Shown: positions 45,140-55,318, counted from the stretch's first letter. The stretch: 64,000 nucleotides of DNA from Crocinitomix catalasitica ATCC 23190 (GCF_000621625.1 NZ_JHXV01000023.1:23568-87567), one strand, 5' to 3'. The notes: generated by a model from the sequence alone, not told the origin. Numbers and translations: made by a program.

Positions 45140-45201
45140 GCCTAATAAAATTAGGCATTTATGCCGAACAGCTACGCTGTGAATTTTATTTTTTGTTATA
45201 A
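45140..45201 (-). repeat. attC-like palindrome 3
   Basis: Stem AATAAAATT/AATTTTATT encloses GGCATTTATGCC-type and CAGC-TAC-GCTG hairpins, bounded by GCCTAAT and GTTATAA. The same internal architecture recurs at 58141 and, with other bases, at 55319. Confidence 0.55.
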
Positions 45202-45228
45202 GCCGTTTTCAGTTTCCATTTATTCTGT

Positions 45229-46776
45229 TTATTTTCTGTAAATCGGATTATAGTAAAAGTCACTATGATTGCATTCAGGAAACAAATACATTAAATAATG
45301 TTCATATAATAGCTCATTATATTCTGTAGTATTTTTAATAATAATTTTGTCTTGGGCATCTGCGTTTCTAATATGCATATTTCCATCTGGATATACTATG
45401 TATTCCTCAGCTAATGTGTCAAAGAGCATATGGGGTGACTTCCATTTAAAAACTGAATCGGAATAAATCTTAACTTCAGCGTAATCTAAACTATTATTGC
45501 TAAAAAAAAATCTCCGCACTTCATAATCCACGGGCGCGTAACTACCATTATGCTCATAAAATTTTGAACTGGCTGCTGAAAAATAAGTTTTAGACAAACC
45601 AATGAGCTTATCATTTTTAAAAGTTTTGGTTGCCTGCAAATCACCATTTGGCCTATAAAAAGACCAAATTCCATCTTTTTTTCCATTTTTGAACTTTCCA
45701 GTAATAGCTGTAGAATCATTGTAATATAGATATTTCCAATTCCCATTTTTAGGAATTTTCTGCTGAATCTGAGAATGGTTGAAATAAAATTCAGAGTATC
45801 TATTTCCTGTCAACACTTTATACCTCCAGACACCTATCATTGCCCCGTTTTTTAATTGACCATTTGCAACTGTATCTATTTTCCAAGATTCATGAAAATA
45901 TGGTCTCAAGTCTTTTGCTAAAACAATCATATCCTCATTGTTAGCAAATTCATCTTGCAAATTTTCGGAGATGATTTTATTTATTGAGCTAAGTGACATG
46001 TATGGAAATGAACCTTCATTATTTGATTTTACTTTAAGGTTTTCCCAAAAAAATGTTTTAATTGCAAAGATATCTGCGTCAAATACGTTCTCGCTGTTTA
46101 ATTGATCAAGTTGCGTGAGCTGATGTGGGAAAGCGATATCTAGATAATTAGTATAAAAATTCAGGTTTTCCAAATTCACAAATGACAACAATTCGTAACT
46201 AGGTGTTGCAGATATTTCTAGTGTTTTTAAATTGCTAAATGGTGTTAAATCATCAATTAGTTGTGAATCGTATATACAATAGTTATAAGTGAAACTTTCA
46301 AGATTATTTTTTTTAATTAAAGTCTTGTAGGTGTGCCATGTTTTCAACTCTAAATTGTCACATTCCAATTCGATATGAATTGATTTTAAATACGGGAAAT
46401 CTATCTGCTTAAAAAAAGGTGTTTTTATTGCAGGTTTATCCGCTTTACGGAAACAAATAAAACATAAGGCCTCTATTTTTAATTGTTCTGGGGCAACAAT
46501 GGTATCTTTAAAAATAATCTTTTTGCCAACTAGTTCGCTCCATCTAATACTAAAGCTTTTAGTTGAATCAATAAACTGCATAGAATAAGATGAACAAGGA
46601 AGCCCTCCTGTACCTGATTCCGAACGGCCACCTAGCTCTGATTCTAAATGATTACCGTATACACCAATTGTAAGCGTAAAGGCTTGATCGAGATCAATGG
46701 GGCAAGGGCGATCCGTCATTTGAGACCATCCAAAAAAGAGAGAAGATAAATAGGGTATTAGTAAAAGGTATTTCAC
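45229..46776 (-). CDS. secreted MORN-repeat protein
   Basis: The 515-residue protein has a signal peptide. An LRR-like or beta-rich N-terminal half (LKSIHIELECDNLELKTW) is followed by MORN repeats near residues 325-390 (GNWKYLYYN, GKFKNGKKDGIWSFY, NGDLQATKTFKNDKL). MORN blocks of this kind occur in YwqK-type antitoxin and surface proteins. No enzymatic motif was found. Confidence 0.7.
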   Translation of the reverse strand: MKYLLLIPYLSSLFFGWSQMTDRPCPIDLDQAFTLTIGVYGNHLESELGGRSESGTGGLPCSSYSMQFIDSTKSFSIRWSELVGKKIIFKDTIVAPEQLKIEALCFICFRKADKPAIKTPFFKQIDFPYLKSIHIELECDNLELKTWHTYKTLIKKNNLESFTYNYCIYDSQLIDDLTPFSNLKTLEISATPSYELLSFVNLENLNFYTNYLDIAFPHQLTQLDQLNSENVFDADIFAIKTFFWENLKVKSNNEGSFPYMSLSSINKIISENLQDEFANNEDMIVLAKDLRPYFHESWKIDTVANGQLKNGAMIGVWRYKVLTGNRYSEFYFNHSQIQQKIPKNGNWKYLYYNDSTAITGKFKNGKKDGIWSFYRPNGDLQATKTFKNDKLIGLSKTYFSAASSKFYEHNGSYAPVDYEVRRFFFSNNSLDYAEVKIYSDSVFKWKSPHMLFDTLAEEYIVYPDGNMHIRNADAQDKIIIKNTTEYNELLYEHYLMYLFPECNHSDFYYNPIYRK

Positions 46777-46823
46777 AAAAATAGTGTTTTTTGTATAATT
46801 TAATCGTTTTTTTTAATGGCTTA

Positions 46824-47165
46824 TAACGGTTGAACAACCGAATAAAACACACTCCCATTTGTTAAACATTTGTAAACACTTATTATCCGTTTGTAAACAT
46901 TTACAGCTGCTAAAAGAGAATTCCAAGTTAGGTATTCGGGTTGTTATTTTCTCAAATATAGCATTCCTTGATAAATATTGATAATCTGCTGAGCATTAAT
47001 AGGAAAAAGGCTTTACAGATATTAATATTTAGGGTTAAGATAGATTACCACGAGATAGTCCCGATAGGAATTTGGACTTGCGGTAGCGGGTATGTGACTG
47101 GCTTTTGGGGATTAGATGTTCTCCTTTTGTATAGGTTGAGCCGAAGCAGAGGAGTTATTGTGGAG
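46824..47165. repeat. mosaic repeat B, copy 3 (full length)
   Basis: It runs from TAACGGTTGAACAACCGAATAA through TTTGTAAACA repeats, AAGTTAGGTATTCGGGTTGTT (shown as two parts), CAAATATAGCATTCC, GAGCATTAATAGG and the alpha arm to GCAGAGGAGTTATTGTGG. A 67-codon frame in it recurs in other copies and is not a gene. Confidence 0.85.
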
Positions 47166-47226
47166 TGGTGAATATCGTTTAATGTAATATGCGTTTTTAA
47201 TGCTTTTCACATAGTTTTAGCGCATT

Positions 47227-47760
47227 TTATTTTATTTCAAACTTTACTGGTTCAGCATTATTATAGTTCAACTCGTACGTTCCTTTCGTCAAATCATTAC
47301 TTAACTGAACAACCGATAATAGGTTATATTCTTTTTTAAATTCTCCGTCAGGTAAGATTGTTGTTTTGAATTGTTCGGCCTCTTCTATTGTATAAGTTTG
47401 AGAACTCATGAATGCCCAATGTTGCCTAACCAAGGATTTGCCTTTTGAGTCTATAATATCTAATTCGGTGCCTGTAGGATAATCTCCTGCGTCAATCCAG
47501 ATATTTATTTTTTCCGTAGTTGTGTTTTTGGCAACTAATGAGATTTTAATAGCTTCATCAATTGAATATACTTCTTTGTCCAAAAAGATTTCATATTGAA
47601 GAAAATCACTTTTGTTATGTTTGATTTCTGTTTGTTTAATCGTTTTATCAACCATACTTGAAGCTTGCTTTTTGAAAGAGTCAGCATCATTATGCTGGGG
47701 TTCTTCATTACAGCTCCATAAGCCTAATACGAATATGATTGTTGCTCCTAGATATTTCAT
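47227..47760 (-). CDS. lipoprotein with BsuPI-like beta domain
   Basis: The 177-residue protein has a lipobox LWSC at Cys17. Its C-terminal immunoglobulin-like part (YSIDEAIKISLVAKNTTTEKINIWI core) resembles intracellular protease-inhibitor-type (BsuPI) folds. Function is unknown. It is a cassette gene between B copies 3 and 4. Confidence 0.65.
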   Translation of the reverse strand: MKYLGATIIFVLGLWSCNEEPQHNDADSFKKQASSMVDKTIKQTEIKHNKSDFLQYEIFLDKEVYSIDEAIKISLVAKNTTTEKINIWIDAGDYPTGTELDIIDSKGKSLVRQHWAFMSSQTYTIEEAEQFKTTILPDGEFKKEYNLLSVVQLSNDLTKGTYELNYNNAEPVKFEIK

Positions 47761-47764
47761 GTTT

Positions 47765-48060
47765 TAATTTTCGCCAACCGAATAAAGTTAACGTCAACTT
47801 TAGCTCAATTATATAAACTCCACTTCATTTCCTAAAACATGCACAAAATGCTAAAAAGAGAATTTCAAGTTAGTTGTTCGGGTTGTAATTTTCTCAAATA
47901 TAGCATTCCTTGATAAATATTGATAATCTACTGAGCATTAATAGGAAAAAGGCTTTGCAGATATTCATATTTAGGGTTAAGATAGATTACCGCGAGATTC
48001 TCTCCGTAGAAATTCGGATGTGCGGTAGCGAGTATGCGACTGGTAACAGTCTTTGCGGTA
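47765..48060. repeat. mosaic repeat B, copy 4
   Basis: CCGAATAAAGTTAACG, AAGTTAGTTGTTCGGGTTG, CAAATATAGCATTCC and GAGCATTAATAGG blocks with the alpha arm, which diverges after GCGACTGG. From 48147 (GCTAACG) a separate palindromic stretch with CCGGCTAAG/TTAGCCAAG arms leads to the gene end at 48343; it may be another attC-like site. Confidence 0.78.
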
Positions 48061-48342
48061 GCTTAGTTGAAGCTAATTCTGTGTTGAATCGGAAAAAATA
48101 CATTTCTTGAGACATATTAATAAAAATTTAAGTTTCCGCAATTACCGCTAACGACCCGGCTAAGAAATCGTAGGGGAGTTTAAAATTCAGCCTTTTCAAT
48201 TTAGCATTTAGCCAAGCCAAATATTTTTATAATTAATTTTCTTTTTTAGTTATCAAAATTTTGGTTTGGCGGTTTTCAATCAAAGCTATTAACTTCCAAT
48301 TTACTACCAAACCCCTATGTTTTTTAGCCATTGTTACCACCT

Positions 48343-49590
48343 TTATTTTTTATATTCTAATAGTTTATCAATTATTTTTCTACTTTCTTTATTTTCTATC
48401 AATTCAATGTTTAAATAAGCAATTATCTTTCTGTTTGAAATTTCTCGAAATACAATATACCCCTCTAATTCATAGTTTTTTTTATTAGACCAGTCCCACA
48501 CACTAAATGATGACGTTTCAACTTGAAATAATGGATTATTGATTTCATAAATTTTGTTTAGTTTAACACTATCTAAATTATGTATTTTAAGAATTACCTT
48601 TCTTGTAAACTCTTCATCAATTACTCCTGGTTCATTGTAAAAGTAATTACTTTCTAAATATAATGTGTCGTTTACTTTTTTCAATTTTGTTGAATATTTA
48701 CCGTAAACTTCCGAAAAATTTATGAGTTGAGATTCTAAATATCTACACCTCCAACTCCATTTAATTTTATCATTCAATTTTTTTTCAATTGTTTCTTGAT
48801 TAGAAAAGATTTCTTTACAAGCCTTTATTATAACAAGATTATTATTTAAAGATAAACAGTGTGGAAGAAATGAAATCATAGTGTTTTCAATTTCAAGCCT
48901 TTCAAGATTTTCCAATTCACAAATTGGCTCAGGTAATACTAATAATTCAATATTTCCATTAAGCGTCAAGTCTTTTAGCTGTTGAAGTAATTTTATACTA
49001 TCACTAACAAATGATATGTTACTGTTAGATAAATCAAGGAATTCTAATTCATTAAACAAATAAAAATATGATGGGATTTCCTTAAGATTATTTCCTGATA
49101 GATACAAATTTCTTATACTTTTCCAATTTTTAACAGTAGAAGGTAAAGAGCTTATTTTTCCGCAAAGCATTATTTCTTCTAAATTAACAAGATTACCAAT
49201 TTCGTTTGGTAAAATATCTATTTCATAATTATAGATATTTAATTCTATTAGATTAGTCAGTTTACCTATTTCTGGTGGAATGTTTAATTTGGTACGTCCA
49301 TTTGAAATAGTTAAAATTTTTAATTCATGAAGATTGCCAATACTTTTAGGTACATAATGAAATTCACCAAAATTTATATCTAAATGTTCTAAGTTGGTTA
49401 GTCTACCAATTTCACTTGGTAAAGAGTCACTTTTATAAGATTGTATCTTTAAGAGTTTTGGGTTTTTGGTCAAACAAATCTCTATCAATTCATTATAATC
49501 ACAATCTTTCAAAACAATAGTGTCATTTACATTTGCAAAAGATATTGTATAAATAAAGAATGTAATTAATATGGAAATTCGTTTTTTCAT
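48343..49590 (-). CDS. secreted leucine-rich-repeat protein
   Basis: The 415-residue protein starts at MKKRISILI with a signal peptide to SFAN. About nine LRRs (LPSEIGRLTNLEHLDI, IPPEIGKLTNLIEL) cover residues 50-260, and a unique C-terminal beta region follows. The frame extends 12 codons further upstream, but those lie in the repeat and are not credible. It is similar in style to the LRR protein at 9294. Confidence 0.8.
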   Translation of the reverse strand: MKKRISILITFFIYTISFANVNDTIVLKDCDYNELIEICLTKNPKLLKIQSYKSDSLPSEIGRLTNLEHLDINFGEFHYVPKSIGNLHELKILTISNGRTKLNIPPEIGKLTNLIELNIYNYEIDILPNEIGNLVNLEEIMLCGKISSLPSTVKNWKSIRNLYLSGNNLKEIPSYFYLFNELEFLDLSNSNISFVSDSIKLLQQLKDLTLNGNIELLVLPEPICELENLERLEIENTMISFLPHCLSLNNNLVIIKACKEIFSNQETIEKKLNDKIKWSWRCRYLESQLINFSEVYGKYSTKLKKVNDTLYLESNYFYNEPGVIDEEFTRKVILKIHNLDSVKLNKIYEINNPLFQVETSSFSVWDWSNKKNYELEGYIVFREISNRKIIAYLNIELIENKESRKIIDKLLEYKK

Positions 49591-49599
49591 TATTGGTGG

Positions 49600-49950
49600 T
49601 AACAACCGAATAATACACACTCCCATTTGTTAAACATTTGTAAACACTTATTATCCGTTTGTAAACATTTACAGCTGCTAAAAGAGAATTTCAAGTTAGG
49701 GTTGCGGGTTGTTAATTTATCAAATATAGCATTCCTTGTTAAATATTGGGTAAGGTACTGAGCATTAATAGGAAAAAAAGGGGGGGGGGGGGGGGAGATA
49801 TTAATATTGGGGTTGAGTTAGATTACCGCGAGATTCTCTCCGTAGAAATTTGGATGTGCGGTAGCGAGTATGCGACTGGCTTTTGGGGATTAGATGTTCT
49901 CCTTTTGTATAGGTTGAGCTGCAGCAGCGCAGTTATTGTGGACTTTCAAT
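49600..49950. repeat. mosaic repeat B, copy 5, with a 16-G tract
   Basis: A full copy with the alpha arm. At the junction after GAGCATTAATAGG the usual GGCTTTGCA is replaced by seven A and sixteen G (49780-49795). Confidence 0.85.
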
Positions 49951-49991
49951 GAAATACTGAACCCCGAATTAAATTTAATTTTTGCTTGGCA

Positions 49992-50663
49992 CTATTTTTT
50001 CGTTTGTAATAGCTTGAAATTCATTTTTTCTCCATTGTAAAATAGATAATTCATTTCTAATATTCCAACATTTTCTTTAAAATACACAATCAAACAGCTT
50101 GTTCCCAGCTTGTTATGTTTCCCTATATTTTTTATTTTCCAACAATTTAATTCTGTTCCCCAGTTATAATCTCTAGTTTCTTGAGCTGTTATTTCTGTTG
50201 TAGATTTAACTGTCCCTTTGAAATTCCCAAGTGTTGAAAATATTTTGGTTTTGCCCTTTGTTATTATGTTTAATGCCGGAGGCAAGGGAACCGTGGGAAA
50301 AGGAGCTATTTCCGTCAAAATATATTGATTTGAACGAAATGGATGCATCCACAAACGACTTCCTTCAAGAGCTCCTTCACCTTGAATATTGACCCATTTT
50401 TTATTAAATCCTAAAATCGAGTCAGTTTTCGATTTAAGATTAATGTTATCAAGACTATATGAATAATAAAGTAATGTTTGATTAAAATTAAAAATAGTAT
50501 CTGTTGCTTTTATCGTTACTTCTTCTGCAGATAAGGTATCTCCATTCTTATCAAGATAAGTGGCTTCATATAAATATTCAAATCCGTTCTTCCAATAAAC
50601 TTTATCTTGTGCAAAGTTGTTGTTAGCACATAGTATTATTATTGTCAATAATGATAATTTCAT
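49992..50663 (-). CDS. secreted protein, unknown function
   Basis: The 223-residue protein has a signal peptide (LLTIIILCANNNFAQ) and a beta-rich body with no recognised family. It lies between B copies 5 and 6. Confidence 0.65.
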   Translation of the reverse strand: MKLSLLTIIILCANNNFAQDKVYWKNGFEYLYEATYLDKNGDTLSAEEVTIKATDTIFNFNQTLLYYSYSLDNINLKSKTDSILGFNKKWVNIQGEGALEGSRLWMHPFRSNQYILTEIAPFPTVPLPPALNIITKGKTKIFSTLGNFKGTVKSTTEITAQETRDYNWGTELNCWKIKNIGKHNKLGTSCLIVYFKENVGILEMNYLFYNGEKMNFKLLQTKK

Positions 50664-50755
50664 AGATTACTTTATTGTGTTAATATTTCTATAAATATGA
50701 AACTCTTTTTTGTTATAGTACTTAACAATTTATTTTTTCATGAAATAGACTTATT

Positions 50756-51105
50756 GCACCTAACATCCGAATAAAGTTAACGTTAATTTAGCCCAATTAT
50801 ATAAACTCTATTTCATTTCCTAAAACAAGTAAAAAATACTAAAAGAGAATTTCAAGTTAGGTGTTCGGGTTGTTATTTTCTCAAATATAGCATTCCTGGT
50901 TAAATATTGGTAATCTGCTGAGGGTTAATAGGGAAAAGGGGTGTAGATATTAATATTTAGGGTAATTATCACACCACGAGATAGTCCCGATAGGAATTTG
51001 GATGTGTGGCAGCGGGTATGCGACTGAATTTTGGGGATTAGATGTTCTCCTTTTGTATAGGTTGAGCCGCAGCAGAGGAGTTATTGCGGAGTGGCGAATA
51101 ACATT
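50756..51105. repeat. mosaic repeat B, copy 6
   Basis: The left module runs from ACCTAAC (50756) to GTTAGGTG near 50865, an inverted pair at about 105-bp spacing, followed by CAAATATAGCATTCC and an alpha arm. The end boxes here satisfy the attC consensus on the minus strand. Confidence 0.83.
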
Positions 51106-51194
51106 CCTAGTATTGTACGTTTGCGTCTCAAAGGGGCACATGCATTTTACAAATTGCTGTGTTTAGGATTTTGTGTTTTTATGGCCACTATTAC

Positions 51195-51242
51195 TGTCCA
51201 ACCACATCAATTACAAGCACTTGACGTGGTTGGACACCTAAC
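51195..51242. repeat. 11-bp inverted repeat plus CCTAAC box before the AbiE pair
   Basis: TGTCCAACCAC pairs with GTGGTTGGACA (51195-51236), followed at once by CCTAAC. This could be the right end of an attC-like site or a terminator. The rest of 51106-51336 shows no gene. Confidence 0.5.
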
Positions 51243-51336
51243 AATTTCATTCCTTCTTATTATTTTTAATATTTTTGTCCAGTTTTTTAATTAATTAACT
51301 GGACATTTTACTATATTTGAATAATTAAATAAAATT

Positions 51337-52056
51337 TTGAAAACCACTGATTATATAGCAAATAGAATTGATAGGCTTGGAAAAGGTTATGTTTTCACCT
51401 ATCATGATTTTATAACAGAGGTGAATAGAAAAGAAGCTGTAATAAAAACGCTTAACAGAATGGCTACAAGCGGTAAGATTGTGAAGCTCTCTAAGGGTAA
51501 ATATTATAAACCTGAATTAACCCCCTTTGGTGAGTTGCCTCCTGATCAACGTGAGGTAGTAAAAGACTTATTGGAAAAGAATGGCAAACTTATCGGGTAC
51601 ATTACAGGTCTTGGAATTTATAATCGATTAGGATTAACAACACAAATAAGCAATGTTATTCAAATTGGTAGAAATGAACCTAGACCTGGATTAGAAAGGG
51701 GGAAGTATAAAATTAGATTTATAATTCAGAAGAATAGGATAACCAAAGATAGCATACCACTTCTTCAAATTCTGGATGCTATCAGATATATCAAAAAGAT
51801 ACCAGATGAGTCAATAGACAAATCGTGCAAAAAGCTAATTGAGATAGTACGGAATAGAAAAATTTCCGAACGAGAAGCTATGGCTAAACTGGTAATAAAA
51901 TATTCACCAGCAACAAGAGCGCTATTAGGAGCAATTTTAGAAATGCTTGGAGAGGAATATGAAAATATAAAGAAAACCTTAAATCCAATATCGACTTATG
52001 CGTTTGGAATTTCTGGAAACGTGCTAACAACAAAAGGCAATTGGAATATCCTATGA
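51337..52056 (+). CDS. AbiEi-like antitoxin/regulator
   Basis: The 239-residue protein starts at a TTG codon. Its N-terminus is a winged helix (YVFTYHDFITEVNRKEAVIKTL... GKYYKPE) as in AbiEi/DUF6088 proteins. The tail overlaps the toxin start by ATGA. In AbiE systems this protein represses the operon and counteracts the nucleotidyltransferase toxin. It is the only plus-strand unit in the accessory region. Confidence 0.8.
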   Translation: MKTTDYIANRIDRLGKGYVFTYHDFITEVNRKEAVIKTLNRMATSGKIVKLSKGKYYKPELTPFGELPPDQREVVKDLLEKNGKLIGYITGLGIYNRLGLTTQISNVIQIGRNEPRPGLERGKYKIRFIIQKNRITKDSIPLLQILDAIRYIKKIPDESIDKSCKKLIEIVRNRKISEREAMAKLVIKYSPATRALLGAILEMLGEEYENIKKTLNPISTYAFGISGNVLTTKGNWNIL

Positions 52057-53048
52057 ACTTACACAAAGACCAAACTCTATTTAAGCAGGCCATAAGGGCT
52101 ACAGCAGAAAGAAAAAACTTAATCGACATATATGTGGAGAAAGACTATTGGGTAACATTAGCATTGCATAGGATTTTTCATAGTGAAATAGGAAACGACA
52201 CTGTATTTAAAGGGGGAACAGCTCTTTCAAAATGTTATGGCTTAATCGAAAGATTTTCTGAAGACATAGATTTAGTTGTCCTAAGATATGACGCTGATAA
52301 TGGTAATACATTAAAGAAGAGATTCAACCAGATTGGAAAGGTAGTGTCTGAGATTATGCCGGAAGTCCCAGTGGAAGGTATTACTATTAAAATGGGCATG
52401 ATCAGAAAAACTGCACATACTTATAATAAAAAATTTGAAGGGCAGTTCGGACAAGTTAGGGATGTGATAATAGTAGAAGCGACCTGATTAGACAGGTATG
52501 ACCCATATCACAGACAAGAAATAAGCTCGTACACATATGAGATGATGGAAGAAACTGGCCAGTTAGAAATTGCAGAGAAATATGATATGCTTCCTTTTGA
52601 AGTGCAAGTTCTAGATGCAAGAAGGACAATTTGTGAAAAAATAATGAGTTTAGTTAGATTTTCTTATGGCGATAATCCTATACAATACTTAAAAGATAAA
52701 ATCAGACATACATACGATATCAATCAACTTCTTAAAGATCCAGAAATCAATTCATTTTTTAATTCGGATGATTTTGAGGACATGTTTATGTCTGTTGCGC
52801 GAGATGATGTTGAAAGTTTCAAGAATAATAATGAATGACTCAATCATCATCCAAAGAATGCCACGATCTTTTCAAAAACTAAAGAAACATGGGATCAAAT
52901 TAAAGGAGTCTACGAAACTGATTTCAAAGACTTAGTATATGGAGATTTTCCTGATGAAAAGGAAATCTTGAAATCTCTTGAGACTGTGAAAGATAGAATT
53001 TTTACAGTCAAGTGGAATATCTCAGTTGGTGGTGGAAATTATACCTAA
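52053..53048 (+). pseudogene. AbiEii nucleotidyltransferase toxin with two in-frame TGA codons
   Basis: Starting at the ATGA overlap, the frame gives the AbiEii core: KDYWVTLALHRIF, FKGGTALSK, FSEDIDLVV with the DxD metal site. It stops at TGA 52485-52487, continues in frame (LDRYDPYHRQEISSYTYEMM ... FKNNNE), meets a second TGA at 52836-52838, and continues (LNHHPKNATIFS ... GGGNYT) to TAA 53048. Both TGA codons stand where relatives have Trp, while other Trp codons in the gene are TGG. Apart from these two codons all 331 codons are intact. It is either inactivated by two G-to-A changes or needs TGA read as Trp. Confidence 0.82.
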
Positions 53049-53070
53049 CGTTGAGCGTATGGTGTTGTCC
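53043..53070 (-). repeat. short attC-like remnant after AbiE
   Basis: ACCTAACGTTGAGCGTATGG ending in GTGTTGTCC: on the minus strand it reads ACAACACCATA...AACGTTAGGT, that is, the two ends of palindrome 2 with almost no interior. The AbiE stop codon lies in the box. Confidence 0.4.
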
Positions 53071-53108
53071 TTCGTTATTTTTTTGTGTTTTATTTTTCAG
53101 CTTTTTCT

Positions 53109-54212
53109 TTAAGCGTCAATTTTAGATGCTGTTCGATTAAAAAACTTTATTATTTCAGGCATAAAACTCTCTATAGTTGGATACGTATCTCGATTGTTGT
53201 CATATCTTTCTAATTCTTTAACTAAATCATCAGTCCATAAAAAACTACTATTTATCTGCTCCTTCAATTCATTCTCGATTGTTTTTTTATCAAAATTATG
53301 ATCTTTCATATATTTAATAACAGCTGACCTAACCAGTGCTTCATCATACATAGTTTTCCAATTACCGTATGCTTGCTTATTCATTTCCTCTTTTACTTTA
53401 TTAAAAATGATTGTCCCGCTTTCTCCAAGATCAGAACGATATTTCTCTACAACATAATTTACAAATGAATGATTAAATTCGTGTAAAAGCGTTGGAAAAT
53501 AGTCTTCTATTGAGTAAACAGGAATACTTAAGCTATCAACACTCCACGTTCCCATTATCGCATATATTACTTCATTTCCATTTTCGGAAAGTATTTTTGG
53601 TCCATAATTTGCGCCACCATTTCCTAGTCCATTTATAATTCTAAATTCTCCTTTTGGCTTTACCCCATAAAATTTTTGATACCATTCTAAGTCTAAATTT
53701 TGATATACTTTTTTAAATCTGTTTGATGCAGTTTTGTAAAGTTCTTTATTGTCATTAAAAAAAGTTTCAAAGTCGGCATCAGTATAAAACTCCTTTAACA
53801 GTTTTAAAAATTTTATTGAGCTTTTTTTATTCCAAGGTTCCTCAAGTGATTTGCATGGAAATGGGGTTACAATTGGTTTTATAATTGGTGGTTCAGTTAT
53901 ATGAATCGCCATACTCATAACCGAACTATAACCAATTCCATCTTCAAGTAATTCATCTTTCACGAACTTAATTAAATCGTGATTTTTAAATTCTCCAAAA
54001 TGACTTTCAATGCTTTCAACGTACTTTGGAAAAAGATTTTGACTATATTCATGACTGCCTGCAAGTCTAAAAACAATGCTTAATAATTCTACACGTTTAT
54101 CTACTTTCGGTTCTTTTAGTATAGTTTCTTTTTGTACAATTTTTACTTCTTTCTTTTGAAAACAAGCATTTAAAGTGAGTAAAATCAAAAATACTCCTAT
54201 TATTTGTTTCAT
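53109..54212 (-). CDS. DUF4932-like lipoprotein, probable metallopeptidase
   Basis: The 367-residue protein has a lipobox LNAC at Cys17 and a zinc-peptidase motif LLHEFNHSFVNYV (HExxH) near residue 240. It has the layout of DUF4932 proteins. It is probably a periplasmic or surface gluzincin-like enzyme. The downstream third metal ligand cannot be assigned with certainty. Confidence 0.75.
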   Translation of the reverse strand: MKQIIGVFLILLTLNACFQKKEVKIVQKETILKEPKVDKRVELLSIVFRLAGSHEYSQNLFPKYVESIESHFGEFKNHDLIKFVKDELLEDGIGYSSVMSMAIHITEPPIIKPIVTPFPCKSLEEPWNKKSSIKFLKLLKEFYTDADFETFFNDNKELYKTASNRFKKVYQNLDLEWYQKFYGVKPKGEFRIINGLGNGGANYGPKILSENGNEVIYAIMGTWSVDSLSIPVYSIEDYFPTLLHEFNHSFVNYVVEKYRSDLGESGTIIFNKVKEEMNKQAYGNWKTMYDEALVRSAVIKYMKDHNFDKKTIENELKEQINSSFLWTDDLVKELERYDNNRDTYPTIESFMPEIIKFFNRTASKIDA

Positions 54213-54239
54213 TAATTAGATCTATTTTGTTCATTCGTT

Positions 54240-54640
54240 TAATGACGCCCCCCAAATAAAACTTTTCTAAGTAAGGACAAGTTTGTTTTTATTCCTTTTA
54301 TATAAACGTCACTTCATTTCCTAAAACATTTACAAAAATGCTAAAAGAGAATTTCAAGTTAGGTGTTCGGGTTGTTATTTTATCAAATATAGCATTCCTT
54401 GTTAAATATTGGTAATCTACTGAGCATTAATAGGGAAAACCCCTGAAAACAGGCAGGGAAAACCCTTTTTTTTAGGTAGGTTGGGTTTAGGGGGTAGAGT
54501 TACGAAACCACGAGATACTCCCGATAGGAATTTGGATGTGTGATAGCGGATATGCGACTAGCTTTTGGGGATTAGTTGTTCTTCTTTTGTATAGGTTGAG
54601 CTGGAACAGCGCAGTTACTTCGGAGCGGGGGTTTGTAATA
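54240..54640. repeat. mosaic repeat B, copy 7 (beta then alpha arm)
   Basis: The left module is followed by the beta arm (CCCCTGAAAACAGG hairpin and AAAACCC runs) and then by the alpha tail (ACGAGATACTCCCGATAGG ... GCGCAGTTACTTCGGAG). This copy shows that the arms are interchangeable modules. Confidence 0.83.
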
Positions 54641-54773
54641 AGTTAACTAGGCAAGCGCTGAAAATTTCTAAAAGTAGAATTCCATATGATGAAAACTATC
54701 GAAGTAAAAATCCGGTTTTAATGTAAAAATAATTCGAGAAAAACTTTTTTATAAGCTCAGTTCTTTGTTAGGT
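54641..54773 (-). repeat. attC-like palindrome 4
   Basis: Ends are AGTTAAC (54641) and GTTAGGT (54767-54773). On the minus strand this is ACCTAAC...GTTAACT, which meets the attC box consensus. It sits immediately at the 3' end of the next gene. Confidence 0.5.
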
Positions 54774-54778
54774 GCTTT

Positions 54779-55312
54779 TTACAATTGTTTCCCATTCAAT
54801 TCTATTTTTACAGGATTATTTGGAGCAATTTTAAAGTCAAACGTATACTCATATTCACAATAACAATCACACGGCATATAACTTATGTTTTTGTATGATA
54901 ATTTAATCAAATCTGAGTTTCTTTTTATATCCCCCACATACTCTAAACAGCAATCATCAATAAACCTGAACCTAACGACACAATTTGTGTCAGATTTAAT
55001 CTTTTTAATATTGAATGGCGTTCTTTTCTTATACTTATTTAAGGTTTCTATACTTGGACCTCCTGATTCACAATTGTCAGTAGATTGAAAAGAAAATTCT
55101 TTTTTGACCATACGGATTTCATGGTCTTTTCTTTGCTGAGCCATTTCTTTTTCCATTTTCTGTTCTTCCAATTCATAATCATCTAATTCAGACAATGTAT
55201 CAGAATAATCTTTCTGATCACTTTGAGAATGTACTTTGTTTGTTTGTTCAGATTGGTTATTACATGCTCCCAATCCGATAATCAGAATTACTATTGTTAA
55301 AAATCGTTTCAT
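54779..55312 (-). CDS. small lipoprotein, unknown function
   Basis: The 177-residue protein starts at MKRFLTIVI with lipobox LGAC at Cys17. An acidic/Glu-rich linker is followed by a beta-rich C-terminus with several cysteines (CCLEY, CDCYCEYEY). An 11-codon upstream extension runs through the attC-like site and is not credible. Confidence 0.65.
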   Translation of the reverse strand: MKRFLTIVILIIGLGACNNQSEQTNKVHSQSDQKDYSDTLSELDDYELEEQKMEKEMAQQRKDHEIRMVKKEFSFQSTDNCESGGPSIETLNKYKKRTPFNIKKIKSDTNCVVRFRFIDDCCLEYVGDIKRNSDLIKLSYKNISYMPCDCYCEYEYTFDFKIAPNNPVKIELNGKQL

Positions 55313-55318
55313 AATTGT

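Noticed and set aside
46968..48110. Short plus-strand frames starting MINIDNLLSINRKKALQI (46968-47171, 47910-48110)
   Set aside because: They translate the repeat B alpha arm and recur wherever the repeat does, with stops and frame changes between copies.
52542..52838. 98-residue frame as a separate gene after AbiEii
   Set aside because: It is in frame with and continues the toxin; the apparent start is internal.
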